Position numbers and translations under genes: made by a program. A DNA stretch of 20,143 nt from a virus, in IMG/VR virus record IMGVR_UViG_3300029908_000187, positions 1-20,143 of that record; one strand, 5' to 3'. A model generated the notes under the pieces. The model ran no database searches. It was given only the letters and a program-made list of their open reading frames with translations, and had not been told where the DNA came from. Every line of letters begins with the position of its first letter. The first letter of the stretch is position 1. This document shows positions 6,981-13,623 of this stretch, piece by piece.

Positions 6981-7563
6981 GTCCTGCGTAAAATGTCTAG
7001 AATTTAAAGATTTGTCATTTTTTTCTCTGCAAACAGCAAAAAAGGACAAAAGAGACTCCTATTGCAAAATATGTAGAAATGAAATATCTAGACAGTTTTA
7101 TATAAATCACAGAGAAGATCAGATAAAAAGAACAAAAAAGTATCAATCTGAACATGTGGAAGAACTTCAATTACATAGAAAAGAAAATATACAAAAATTT
7201 AATGCTTATCAAGCTTCTTATGCAAGAAAACGACGCAAAAATGATCCTCTTTTTAAATTAAAGAGTAGTTTACGTAGAAATACTTCAGAAATTTTTAGGG
7301 GAAAAATACACAAAAGAACATTGGAATTGCTTGGATGTTCTTTTGAAGAAGCTAAAAAACATTTAGAGTCATTATTCAAATGTGATATGAACTGGGACAA
7401 CTATGGCTTTTATGGTTGGCACATCGATCATATTATCCCTTTAGCATCGGCTAAAACACAGGAAGAGCTTGAAAAACTCTGTCATTACACTAATTTACAG
7501 CCTCTCTGGGCTAAAGAAAACCTCATTAAATCCGATAAGATGCCTTTGGAAGGTAATCTTTAA
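6973..7563 (+). CDS. HNH homing-type endonuclease
   Basis: This 196-residue protein has an N-terminal zinc-finger pattern (C5, C8, C31, C34), a long basic helical middle rich in Lys and Arg (residues 40-120) for DNA binding, and a C-terminal HNH nuclease: GWHIDHIIPL (H150, D152, H153), TNLQPLWAKEN (N174) and ENLIKSDK (N183). This is the layout of free-standing phage homing endonucleases, which cut DNA lacking the gene and promote its spread. The start overlaps the previous stop by 8 bases (ATGAGTAA). The flanking genes are not split, so it is an intergenic insertion rather than an intron. The composition is more AT- and Lys-rich than its neighbours, in line with separate ancestry. Confidence 0.88.
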   Translation: MSKSCVKCLEFKDLSFFSLQTAKKDKRDSYCKICRNEISRQFYINHREDQIKRTKKYQSEHVEELQLHRKENIQKFNAYQASYARKRRKNDPLFKLKSSLRRNTSEIFRGKIHKRTLELLGCSFEEAKKHLESLFKCDMNWDNYGFYGWHIDHIIPLASAKTQEELEKLCHYTNLQPLWAKENLIKSDKMPLEGNL

Positions 7564-7568
7564 GATAG
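7555..7568 (+). promoter_or_regulatory. Partial AATCTT...ATAG motif upstream of 7593
   Basis: AATCTTTAAGATAG keeps the AATCTT core and the ATAG block at the same spacing as the copies before 2278 and 13624, but lacks the leading GC. It overlaps the stop of the HNH gene and is 25 bases before the next start. It may restore transcription of the genes after the inserted endonuclease. Confidence 0.3.
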
Positions 7569-7592
7569 TCCTAAGAAAGTTAAGGAGTTAAT

Positions 7593-8054
7593 ATGCCATC
7601 AGGTATTCAAAATAACAGACAATTGCAAGGTAATAATGCAGTTGATCCGAGTTCTATCCAACTCATGCAGTATAGTTCGGCTGCTGGGTCCCAAAAAGTC
7701 TCAGAAGTTGGTCGACATCTTTTGCCCTTGAATGCTACTGGAACTACCTTTACCACTAACGCCACAACCTCAATCGCACTTCCCAATCAGGGCTGTTGTT
7801 TGGCAGTCTATAACAATGCTGGCACGGTTGGATCAATCACTTTAGGCGAAAGTGCTTCAACTAACTTATCCTTAGCAGTAGGTGTAACAGATTCAGTTGG
7901 ACACGTTGGTATTCCATGTGCTCCCAATGCTTGGACTTACATTGCATGTAGTGTTCAACAATGGGTCATCGCAAGCGCTGCAACTTTGTTGGTTTTTCTA
8001 GTTGACGATAACACATACATACGTCCCGCACTTGGAAATCAAGTAGTTCTATAG
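7593..8054 (+). CDS. Small beta-rich protein, putative capsid decoration or virion protein
   Basis: A 153-residue, almost uncharged protein dominated by Ala, Gly, Ser, Thr, Asn and Val, with alternating strands such as TSIALPNQGCCLAVYNNAG and SITLGESASTNLSLAVGV. It ends in TYIRPALGNQVVL. It has two neighbouring cysteines near residue 68 and two more at about 110 and 119. No signal peptide or enzyme motif is visible. The ribosome binding site AAGGAG sits about 5 bases before the ATG, the strongest in this part of the cluster, so high expression is likely. An outer capsid or head-fibre role is inference; no named family is recognised. Confidence 0.65.
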   Translation: MPSGIQNNRQLQGNNAVDPSSIQLMQYSSAAGSQKVSEVGRHLLPLNATGTTFTTNATTSIALPNQGCCLAVYNNAGTVGSITLGESASTNLSLAVGVTDSVGHVGIPCAPNAWTYIACSVQQWVIASAATLLVFLVDDNTYIRPALGNQVVL

Positions 8055-8066
8055 TAGGGGCTTATA

Positions 8067-9059
8067 ATGGCTTCTAATGCAGATTTCTTTTTAAATAAGA
8101 CCTTGGGTAAGGATTTTATGGAATCCTTGGCTAAAGTAGAGCTATGGAAACCGGGTACTCGCTCGACCATAGATCATGAAGAAATACGAACTGCTCTTCA
8201 AATTGTTCCTCGTACTATTCTAAGCATGCTAATCAAAGAATTGGCCCCAATGAATATTGGCGAAACTAAAGAAGTGCAGCTCATGCTTCCGGGTAACGCA
8301 ATGATGCGCGTTACAAAGCACGAACGAGATGTCTTTTCTGGTGACATTGAACAAGAAAATAAAAAAGTTGTAGATTTCAAATTTCGCTCAATTCCTGGTA
8401 TTGGCCTAGTTATCATGAGTGCTTTTGAACTTTATGATCAAGCCAATCTCATAAATACGCCTGCGGTAGAGCCGGATGTAGCGGATAAAATACACAAACT
8501 TATCGATGAGCGTATGGCTATGCACGATCTTGTTGGAAAAGTTATTGATAAGAAGCTAATGGAAAAAGATGCAATCGAAAAGCTTCTTATGATGAAGCTT
8601 ACTGAAGCAATGGCACATCAAGAGAAAAAACTAGATAAAATAGTTGAAATAACAAAGATTAATGAACAAACTACTCCTGACCCTAGCGAGTATCATCGCG
8701 GAATGACTAATGGTCTAAAAGTGGCTGAATCAATAGCTACCGATAAAGAACCTACATTTTTAGAACCCAAAAAAGATAAGGGTTCAAAACAGCTTAAAGA
8801 ATTTTTTGAAAAAAGAGAAAAAAAGCTAAAAAAGAACGAATTCAAGATCGAAATGATCAAGGGTGAACAAGTTGATTGCCCTGATTGTGGTAAAAACATA
8901 TTTGATGGAAATGTGTTTAGTAGTTGTATTTGCTATGGAGATTGTGGTAAAGTATACCTAAAGAAGACAGAAACTGGCGTAAAAATCAGATTTGGTAAAA
9001 ATTGGGATGTTGATAATATGGCGATGCTTTTAGAAATACTTAGGAGGAGACATGGATAA
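8067..9059 (+). CDS. Phage protein with C-terminal zinc-binding motif, function unknown
   Basis: A 330-residue protein. The N-terminal 130 residues look globular, with LWKPGTRSTIDHEEIRTAL and a hydrophobic IPGIGLVIMSAFELYDQ. The centre (135-200) is a long charged helix rich in Lys, Glu and Met that probably forms a coiled coil, followed by a Lys-rich linker. The C-terminus has CPDC (C271, C274) and CICYGDC (C287, C289, C293), likely a zinc site, and ends in FGKNWDVDNMAMLLEILRR. I do not know a function for it. The preceding AGGGGC is a reasonable ribosome binding site. The next gene, an HNH nuclease, starts 8 bases before this stop, and this gene is not truncated by it. Confidence 0.65.
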   Translation: MASNADFFLNKTLGKDFMESLAKVELWKPGTRSTIDHEEIRTALQIVPRTILSMLIKELAPMNIGETKEVQLMLPGNAMMRVTKHERDVFSGDIEQENKKVVDFKFRSIPGIGLVIMSAFELYDQANLINTPAVEPDVADKIHKLIDERMAMHDLVGKVIDKKLMEKDAIEKLLMMKLTEAMAHQEKKLDKIVEITKINEQTTPDPSEYHRGMTNGLKVAESIATDKEPTFLEPKKDKGSKQLKEFFEKREKKLKKNEFKIEMIKGEQVDCPDCGKNIFDGNVFSSCICYGDCGKVYLKKTETGVKIRFGKNWDVDNMAMLLEILRRRHG

Positions 9060-9564
9060 TTTAAAAATTTGTAAAATTTGTGAAATACCTATGCCCACTG
9101 ACAGTTTTAGAATTTCTAAAAAAACTGGTAAATTGTTAAATCCTTGTCGATTATGTTGGTTGGAAAACAGAAAAAAGAGCAATCTTAAGGGTTTAAAACA
9201 AAACAATGCGACTAAAAAACGCTGGGCTGAAGAAAATAAAGAAAAAGTAAAAATTTCCAGAAAAAAATGGAAAGAAGCAAATATAGGCAAGGTCAATGCA
9301 GACCATGCTTATGGAAAATTAAGAATTAAGCAAGCTACTCCGCCATGGCTAACTAAGGAACAAAAACAAGTCATAGAATTTTATTATATGATGGCATCGC
9401 TTAGAACTAAAATGTTTGGAATCCCGTATCACGTGGATCACATCGTCCCTATTCGTGGTGAAAATGTTTCTGGTTTAAATGTGCCTTGGAATTTAGAAAC
9501 TATTCCAGCAAAAGAAAATATTGAAAAATCAAATAAATTATTACCCCATAGATTGAAAATCTAA
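9052..9564 (+). CDS. Second HNH homing-type endonuclease
   Basis: This 170-residue protein has an N-terminal zinc pattern (C7, C10, C32, C35), a very basic central helix (residues 40-80) and a C-terminal HNH nuclease with YHVDHIVPIRG (H127, D129, H130), VPWNLETIPAKEN (N147) and ENIEKSNK (N156). The spacing differs from the first HNH gene, and the two are only distantly similar outside the core. The start overlaps the previous stop by 8 bases (ATGGATAA), the same geometry as at 6973. The next gene follows through TAATATG. It is strongly Lys-rich and AT-rich. An intergenic homing endonuclease is the likely role. Confidence 0.88.
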   Translation: MDNLKICKICEIPMPTDSFRISKKTGKLLNPCRLCWLENRKKSNLKGLKQNNATKKRWAEENKEKVKISRKKWKEANIGKVNADHAYGKLRIKQATPPWLTKEQKQVIEFYYMMASLRTKMFGIPYHVDHIVPIRGENVSGLNVPWNLETIPAKENIEKSNKLLPHRLKI

Positions 9565-9565
9565 T

Positions 9566-11107
9566 ATGGAATTAAATAATTTACTATACATTGCTTATGA
9601 TGCAGATAATGCCGGTAGAAAAATAGGTAGAGCTATACTTGCTGATGATCCTGAGCAGCTTAAACAAGATTCCGAGCGCATTGAGCTTGGAAACGAAATT
9701 GTGGCCGAATGGGCAAACAAATGGGGCGGTGTATCCTATTCTTCTGGTGGTGACCAGGGGCTATTCTCTGCCCCGCAAGAAGCCTTAGAAGAGCTTGAGC
9801 AACTACGCAACGATTATCAATTCGCTACCAATTTAACAATGACTGTAGGTGTTGGTGCTAGTCTATCCGAAGCTGGTAAAGCGCTCATGGTTGGCAAATT
9901 TCGTGGTAAAAATATGATTGTCATTTATGATGGCAATGTTGAAAAAGAAGTAGATCAAGCTCAAGAAAATGTTACCAATGGTACCGCTTCTGATGAAGAA
10001 AGAAAGCTTGCTGAAGCTTATCTTAAACCTGAAAATGGCGAAGCGAAGCCTCCCGAAGAACAATTAGAAGATTACGCAAAAGCTGGTTTGATGCCTCCCC
10101 AAATTGGAAAACCAGATCCCAAAAAAGAGCCAAAACAAGAAGTGAATGATATTATGGAAACTCGTAGTAAGAACAATCACCCTGACCCTGATGAGAAGGA
10201 AAATGCTCAAGATAGGAAGATTGAATCCAATGATCAGGTTGCTGAAGATAAGCACTCCGAAGCTGCTATGAGATCAATTGCTCAGGCAATTGAAGGGGAC
10301 GAAAAACCAGGGCAAACTGTTAAAGATCAGCTGAGTCATGTTGATGACGAAGATATGGCTATTGGTGATGAAACTGAAGGCAATACTAGCCGACCTGACG
10401 GATTTAAAGATCAAAACAAACCAGGCGATATGGGTCTTTCCGAAGATGAAGTTCCTGAAGAGTCACCTGATTTAAGCTCGGTTTTAAAAGATGGGCTTGA
10501 TAGTCATGCCGATAACATGCAAAGAGATAAAGTTATCAATATGGTATCTGCAGCTCTTGCTGGGTTCAAGTCAAACAAACATATATTAGAACGTGCCAAA
10601 GACAAGGCGCCAGAGTTGTATAATTCGTGCCTTTCAATGCTTAAGGCAATGATCGAAATGACCAAGATGCTTGGTTTGGGTCAACAAGAAAACGAAGAAG
10701 ATCCTACTGAAGATCAAAATAAAGAGATATCCTCTGATCCTTCTGAGGCAGAAACAATGCCCAACGAATACGCGGATCAAACTGATCAAGAAGAACAAGC
10801 CTCTGCTTATGGTAGCCCTACTGTTGAAAATGATGAACAGCAAGATGCAGAGCATGATTCAGATAGCTGTCCTTATTGTCAGGCTCCTGAAAAAGAACAC
10901 GATGAAGATGATTGCCCTTACTGTCAAGATCCAGAGGAAGATTGCCCACATTGTGTAGCGATGGAAGATCAAGCTGCTTCTAGCAATCCAGCCGCTTCAC
11001 AAAATTCTCCAAAATCTGATGATGATTCATCTGATCCAAATCCTGCAAAGAAAAAGCCAGCTGCACCTTCGGAGGGCGATAAAAGCCCAAAAGCGATGGG
11101 GCGATAG
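9566..11107 (+). CDS. GGDEF/CRISPR-polymerase-like palm domain protein with acidic linker and CxxC knuckles
   Basis: A 513-residue protein. Residues 5-130 match the nucleotidyl-cyclase palm shared by GGDEF diguanylate cyclases, Cas10 and minimal CRISPR polymerases (mCpol): LLYIAYDADNAGRKIGRAI with D12 and D14 in the first metal-binding strand, SSGGDQGLFSAP (G61, G62, D63) for the GGDEF/GGDD turn, TMTVGVGASLSEAGKALMVG, and KFRGKNMIVIYDG, the counterpart of the K..GRN segment of GGDEF proteins. Position 64 is Gln where an acidic residue is usual, so activity may be changed or lost. Residues 140-320 and 372-435 are disordered and acidic, around a helical block (322-371). Three knuckles follow: CPYC (435-438), CPYC (450-453) and CPHC (460-463). 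Neighbours suggest a virion assembly role, for example scaffold-like. There is no clear ribosome binding site; the start uses a TAATATG junction. The end carries a frameshift signal. Confidence 0.7.
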   Translation: MELNNLLYIAYDADNAGRKIGRAILADDPEQLKQDSERIELGNEIVAEWANKWGGVSYSSGGDQGLFSAPQEALEELEQLRNDYQFATNLTMTVGVGASLSEAGKALMVGKFRGKNMIVIYDGNVEKEVDQAQENVTNGTASDEERKLAEAYLKPENGEAKPPEEQLEDYAKAGLMPPQIGKPDPKKEPKQEVNDIMETRSKNNHPDPDEKENAQDRKIESNDQVAEDKHSEAAMRSIAQAIEGDEKPGQTVKDQLSHVDDEDMAIGDETEGNTSRPDGFKDQNKPGDMGLSEDEVPEESPDLSSVLKDGLDSHADNMQRDKVINMVSAALAGFKSNKHILERAKDKAPELYNSCLSMLKAMIEMTKMLGLGQQENEEDPTEDQNKEISSDPSEAETMPNEYADQTDQEEQASAYGSPTVENDEQQDAEHDSDSCPYCQAPEKEHDEDDCPYCQDPEEDCPHCVAMEDQAASSNPAASQNSPKSDDDSSDPNPAKKKPAAPSEGDKSPKAMGR

Positions 11108-11116
11108 GAACGCCCC
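11071..11116 (+). promoter_or_regulatory. Predicted -1 programmed ribosomal frameshift signal
   Basis: In the zero frame (AGC CCA AAA GCG ATG GGG CGA TAG) the heptamer C CCA AAA occupies 11086-11092 and exactly fits X XXY YYZ. A Shine-Dalgarno-like GGAGGG lies at 11071-11076, nine bases upstream. After a 5-nt spacer (11093-11097) comes a 6-bp stem GGGGCG/CGCCCC (11098-11103, 11111-11116), and the zero-frame stop TAG (11105-11107) is in its 7-nt loop. This is the same arrangement as the well-known bacterial dnaX -1 site: upstream SD, slippery heptamer, downstream hairpin. Frameshifting itself is inferred. Confidence 0.75.
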
Positions 11117-11313
11117 TAGGTAAGTTACCCACCAAGCATACGACTCCCCACATAGCTAAAGACCCTATACCTCCTGGTGGTGTTAACGCTAAAGGTCAAA
11201 AAAAGGTTATCGATCCTCAAACGGGCAATGTTCGTTTCATTAATATGAAGGAAGGACGCGTAGCCAGTCCTAAAGGCATACCTGTTAAGCCTGGCAGTCC
11301 TGAATCACAATGA
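11086..11313 (+). CDS. -1 frame extension of the palm-domain protein (predicted 582-residue fusion)
   Basis: After slippage at C CCA AAA, reading continues AGC GAT GGG and so on for 73 codons to TGA at 11311-11313. The frame is closed just upstream by TAA at 11078-11080. Between that stop and an ATG at about codon 50 of the extension there is no ATG, GTG or TTG, so it has no usable start of its own. The peptide looks like real protein: KLPTKHTTPHIAKDPIPPGG, then NVRFINMKEGRVASPKGIPV, with about twice as many basic as acidic residues, in contrast to the acidic zero-frame end. Its TGA overlaps the start of the gene at 11310 (ATGA), a normal operon junction. Without it, 202 bases would be an unexplained gap. 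A sequencing indel or recent frameshift mutation is the main alternative. Confidence 0.7.
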   Translation, partial: PKSDGAIGTPLGKLPTKHTTPHIAKDPIPPGGVNAKGQKKVIDPQTGNVRFINMKEGRVASPKGIPVKPGSPESQ

Positions 11314-12065
11314 GTGGTCTTAAGATAAATATTGATGTATCTGCTCTAGCTTCGCATTTTAAAGATTTTATGCAAGAAGCTAAGGAAGATTTAGAGAAAG
11401 GTGTGGCCAATCTAGCTGCCATAACTCACGCCAAAGTTGCAGAATTGGCAGCTTCTGAGTTGAAGTCTACCAACAAAATATTTAGTGATAACTTAGGATT
11501 TGAAGAAATTTCAAGTGGAGTATGGGTTGTTAGCATTGATGAAGAAGCTCTCTTCATAGAAGATGGTATTGAAGCTAACATGGACATGAAGCCTGGGCTA
11601 TTGAAAAATGCCACGAAGACTTCTAAGGATGGACATAGATACCGAGTGATACCATTTGAGCATTCCAAAGGCCCTAGTCAAATGACACCGGCTTCTCAGC
11701 ATCTGGTTAGTATTTTAAAAGAAAAATTAAAACAGCATAAAGTGCCTTTTAAGAAAATTGAAAAAAATGCTGACGGTAGTCCTAAAGTAGGTAAATTACA
11801 CAGTTTAGATCTAGGTGGTCCTATTCCAGGTAAAGGAAATACACCTGGATTGAAGGGTGTAAGCATATATCAAACTGTTACTAAAACTGGAAACATTAGG
11901 CGCGATATAATGACCTTTAGGACAGTTTCTGGCGGTCCTGCCAGTTCAGGCAAATTTATACATCCGGGATTAACACCTAAGCACTTCCTTGATAGAGCAG
12001 CAGAATGGGCTCAAAATGAATGGGAACAATCAATTTTACCTGAAATTCTGAGCAAATACAAATAG
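11310..12065 (+). CDS. Putative neck/tail-completion protein (HK97 gp10-like)
   Basis: A 251-residue protein. It opens with a long amphipathic helix (HFKDFMQEAKEDLEKGVANL), followed by THAKVAELAASELKSTNKIF, then GVWVVSIDEEALFIEDG, KDGHRYRVIPFEH and, near the end, RRDIMTFRTVS, GKFIHPGLTPKHFLDRA and AAEWAQNEWEQSILPEIL. Helix, strands, a FIHPG element and a final helix are reminiscent of HK97 gp10/tail-completion proteins that sit at the head-tail joint. That comparison is from memory and partial. It starts through an ATGA overlap with the -1 frame extension, and it is followed by another likely connector gene before the sheath, which fits a neck role. Confidence 0.5.
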   Translation: MSGLKINIDVSALASHFKDFMQEAKEDLEKGVANLAAITHAKVAELAASELKSTNKIFSDNLGFEEISSGVWVVSIDEEALFIEDGIEANMDMKPGLLKNATKTSKDGHRYRVIPFEHSKGPSQMTPASQHLVSILKEKLKQHKVPFKKIEKNADGSPKVGKLHSLDLGGPIPGKGNTPGLKGVSIYQTVTKTGNIRRDIMTFRTVSGGPASSGKFIHPGLTPKHFLDRAAEWAQNEWEQSILPEILSKYK

Positions 12066-12080
12066 TGATATAAGATATTT

Positions 12081-13088
12081 ATGGGAATTTTTCAAAGCGA
12101 TCTTACAATAAAGTTTATGCTTGAAGCAGGCCTTGAAGATATGCGCAAGAACGCCTGGTTGATCGATGATGTGCTTTCTGATTGTGTGAGAAATCCTTAT
12201 CTAAGAGAAAAATATGGACAGGCACAAATAGATGCCGCTCGTGAATGGTTCTTAAATAATCAGATAGACGTATACATGCGCGATCGAAACGATAAGGATC
12301 GATTTCCGTGCATAACAATTTCTCTTGGTAATATTTCTGAAAAAGAAGAAATGAAGACCATGGGTGATTCGACAGCCGAAGAAACTGTCACATTGATGCC
12401 CAATACAATTGGCAAACCAATTCCCTACATAGTTAAACCTTTTGTCCCTACGGCCTACGATCAATCTACTGGAGAGGTCGATATTGATCCAGCAACTCCT
12501 AATTTAGATGCTGTACAGCCGGGTATGGTGCTAGTTAATCCTGCTAACGGTGAAGGTTACGTTATCCAATCGATTGTACCTAATGGTGTAACCATTTTGC
12601 CTAATTTGGAGCTGAATGCAACAAAATTGGCAATATTGCCTAAATATCCTTTTTATGTAGCCAAGAGAGAGCATACGTTCTTTCAAGAAACATACTCCAT
12701 TGGCTGCCACGTACATGGAGATGTGCAAACCCTTTTGTGGCTACATTCTATTGTTGTTTACATTATGGGTCGTTATAGAGAAAGTCTTTTAGAAGCTAAT
12801 GGCTTTGCAGAAAGCAAGTTTAGTAGTTCCGATCTTCTAGAAAATGCAGCCTTTACCGGCGCTGGTGGTGAAATGGCATGGAGCAGGGTAATCACCCTGA
12901 CAGGTCAAACGCAACCCAGCTGGATTAAAGCCCCTCATCGTATCATTGAAACAGCAGTTCTTAAGAAAAAGATCCCTGGTGGCTTTGAGGGTGGAATCAG
13001 CATCATTTCCAACACAGACCCTCCCGTTATTGATAAAACTGCCACAAACTGGTACACAGACACCGAAGAAGAGGCGGATGAAGACTAA
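12081..13088 (+). CDS. Putative neck or tail-terminator-type structural protein
   Basis: A 335-residue protein. The N-terminal third is helical (LTIKFMLEAGLEDMRKNAWLIDD, then YGQAQIDAAREWFLN). The centre is strand-rich, with FPCITISLGNIS, VQPGMVLVNPANGEGYVI and a repeat of short hydrophobic strands. The segment TYSIGCHVHGDVQTLLWLHSIVVYIMGRYRESLL is a strand followed by a long helix, as seen in tail-terminator and connector proteins. The tail is acidic (EEEADED). No catalytic motif is apparent. It lies between the gp10-like gene and the sheath region. The ATG lacks a strong ribosome binding site. The assignment to neck or terminator is inference from context and fold pattern. Confidence 0.5.
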   Translation: MGIFQSDLTIKFMLEAGLEDMRKNAWLIDDVLSDCVRNPYLREKYGQAQIDAAREWFLNNQIDVYMRDRNDKDRFPCITISLGNISEKEEMKTMGDSTAEETVTLMPNTIGKPIPYIVKPFVPTAYDQSTGEVDIDPATPNLDAVQPGMVLVNPANGEGYVIQSIVPNGVTILPNLELNATKLAILPKYPFYVAKREHTFFQETYSIGCHVHGDVQTLLWLHSIVVYIMGRYRESLLEANGFAESKFSSSDLLENAAFTGAGGEMAWSRVITLTGQTQPSWIKAPHRIIETAVLKKKIPGGFEGGISIISNTDPPVIDKTATNWYTDTEEEADED

Positions 13089-13108
13089 GGTCTTCCAATC
13101 TTTATATT

Positions 13109-13597
13109 ATGCCAGCATTTGTGAAGACTAAAGCCGACGAATCTCGATGGTCAAAGGCCAAGGAAGCGGCTGGAAAAGAAACTGAAAAAGGTTCTGAAGG
13201 CTATTGGAAGCTCGCGAATTACATTTTTCACAAAATGGGTAAAACCGAACAAGATAGTAAAAACGCAGAGTTAGCTAAGGTTGAACTTAAAAAGTTCGGC
13301 ATGGGCGGCGGTATTGGTGGCGGAATTAGCATGAATATTGGGAACATGAATCCTGGTGCTGCTGGTAAAACTACCGAAACAATCGGTGGTGGCGTTATCG
13401 GTAAAGGTGGCTCCAATCCTATGAAGGCTGGAACTGGCGGAAATGCTGCAAAGACCCCAAAGGCCAAAAAGCCTGCAGATCCGTTTGGAAAACCAAGTTT
13501 ATTTTTCAAAAACGAAGATTCCAGTAGTAAAAAACACTCAAGTGTTCGAAAACTAAAGAATTTCTTATTAAAGACTAAGGCCAAGCGCCAATCTTAG
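13109..13597 (+). CDS. Gly-rich basic protein, function unknown
   Basis: A 162-residue protein. The first 45 residues form a small conserved-looking segment (MPAFVKTKADESRWSKAKEA then YWKLANYIFHKMGK), a pattern I associate with the start of several unrelated phage virion proteins. Residues 65-115 are a flexible glycine-rich stretch (GMGGGIGGGISMNIGNM) and the C-terminus is basic (about 20 Lys/Arg in the last 45 residues). The start is preceded by CCAATCTTTATATT (13095-13108), which resembles the promoter motif core but leaves no room for a ribosome binding site. A DNA-contacting or packaged virion protein is possible, but nothing in it proves this. Confidence 0.6.
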   Translation: MPAFVKTKADESRWSKAKEAAGKETEKGSEGYWKLANYIFHKMGKTEQDSKNAELAKVELKKFGMGGGIGGGISMNIGNMNPGAAGKTTETIGGGVIGKGGSNPMKAGTGGNAAKTPKAKKPADPFGKPSLFFKNEDSSSKKHSSVRKLKNFLLKTKAKRQS

Positions 13598-13610
13598 ACA
13601 TAGAGTATTT
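13587..13610 (+). promoter_or_regulatory. CAATCTTA motif with ATAG and GTATT blocks
   Basis: GCCAATCTTAGACATAGAG followed by TATTT overlaps the end of the gene at 13109 and lies 14 bases before the start at 13624. Core, ATAG block and spacing equal those upstream of 2278. It could start a transcript that includes the sheath and tube genes up to the terminator at 17447. Confidence 0.45.
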
Positions 13611-13623
13611 AAGAGGTTTAAGT

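Noticed and set aside
9178-9190. GCAATCTTAAGG as another promoter copy
   Set aside because: It lies within the HNH coding region with no gene start close downstream and lacks the TAG/TAT block.
10671-10958. A 95-codon frame inside the palm-domain gene
   Set aside because: Its Lys/Ile/Leu-rich translation is a frame-shadow of the acidic linker and it does not connect with the -1 frame extension.
9566-11107. A real CRISPR-Cas Cas10 locus
   Set aside because: No repeats, no other cas genes and no HD or CARF domains are present; only the palm fold is similar.
13093-13108. CCAATCTTTATATT before 13109 as a full promoter copy
   Set aside because: It abuts the start codon and would leave almost no leader; it is kept only as a remark in the gene entry.
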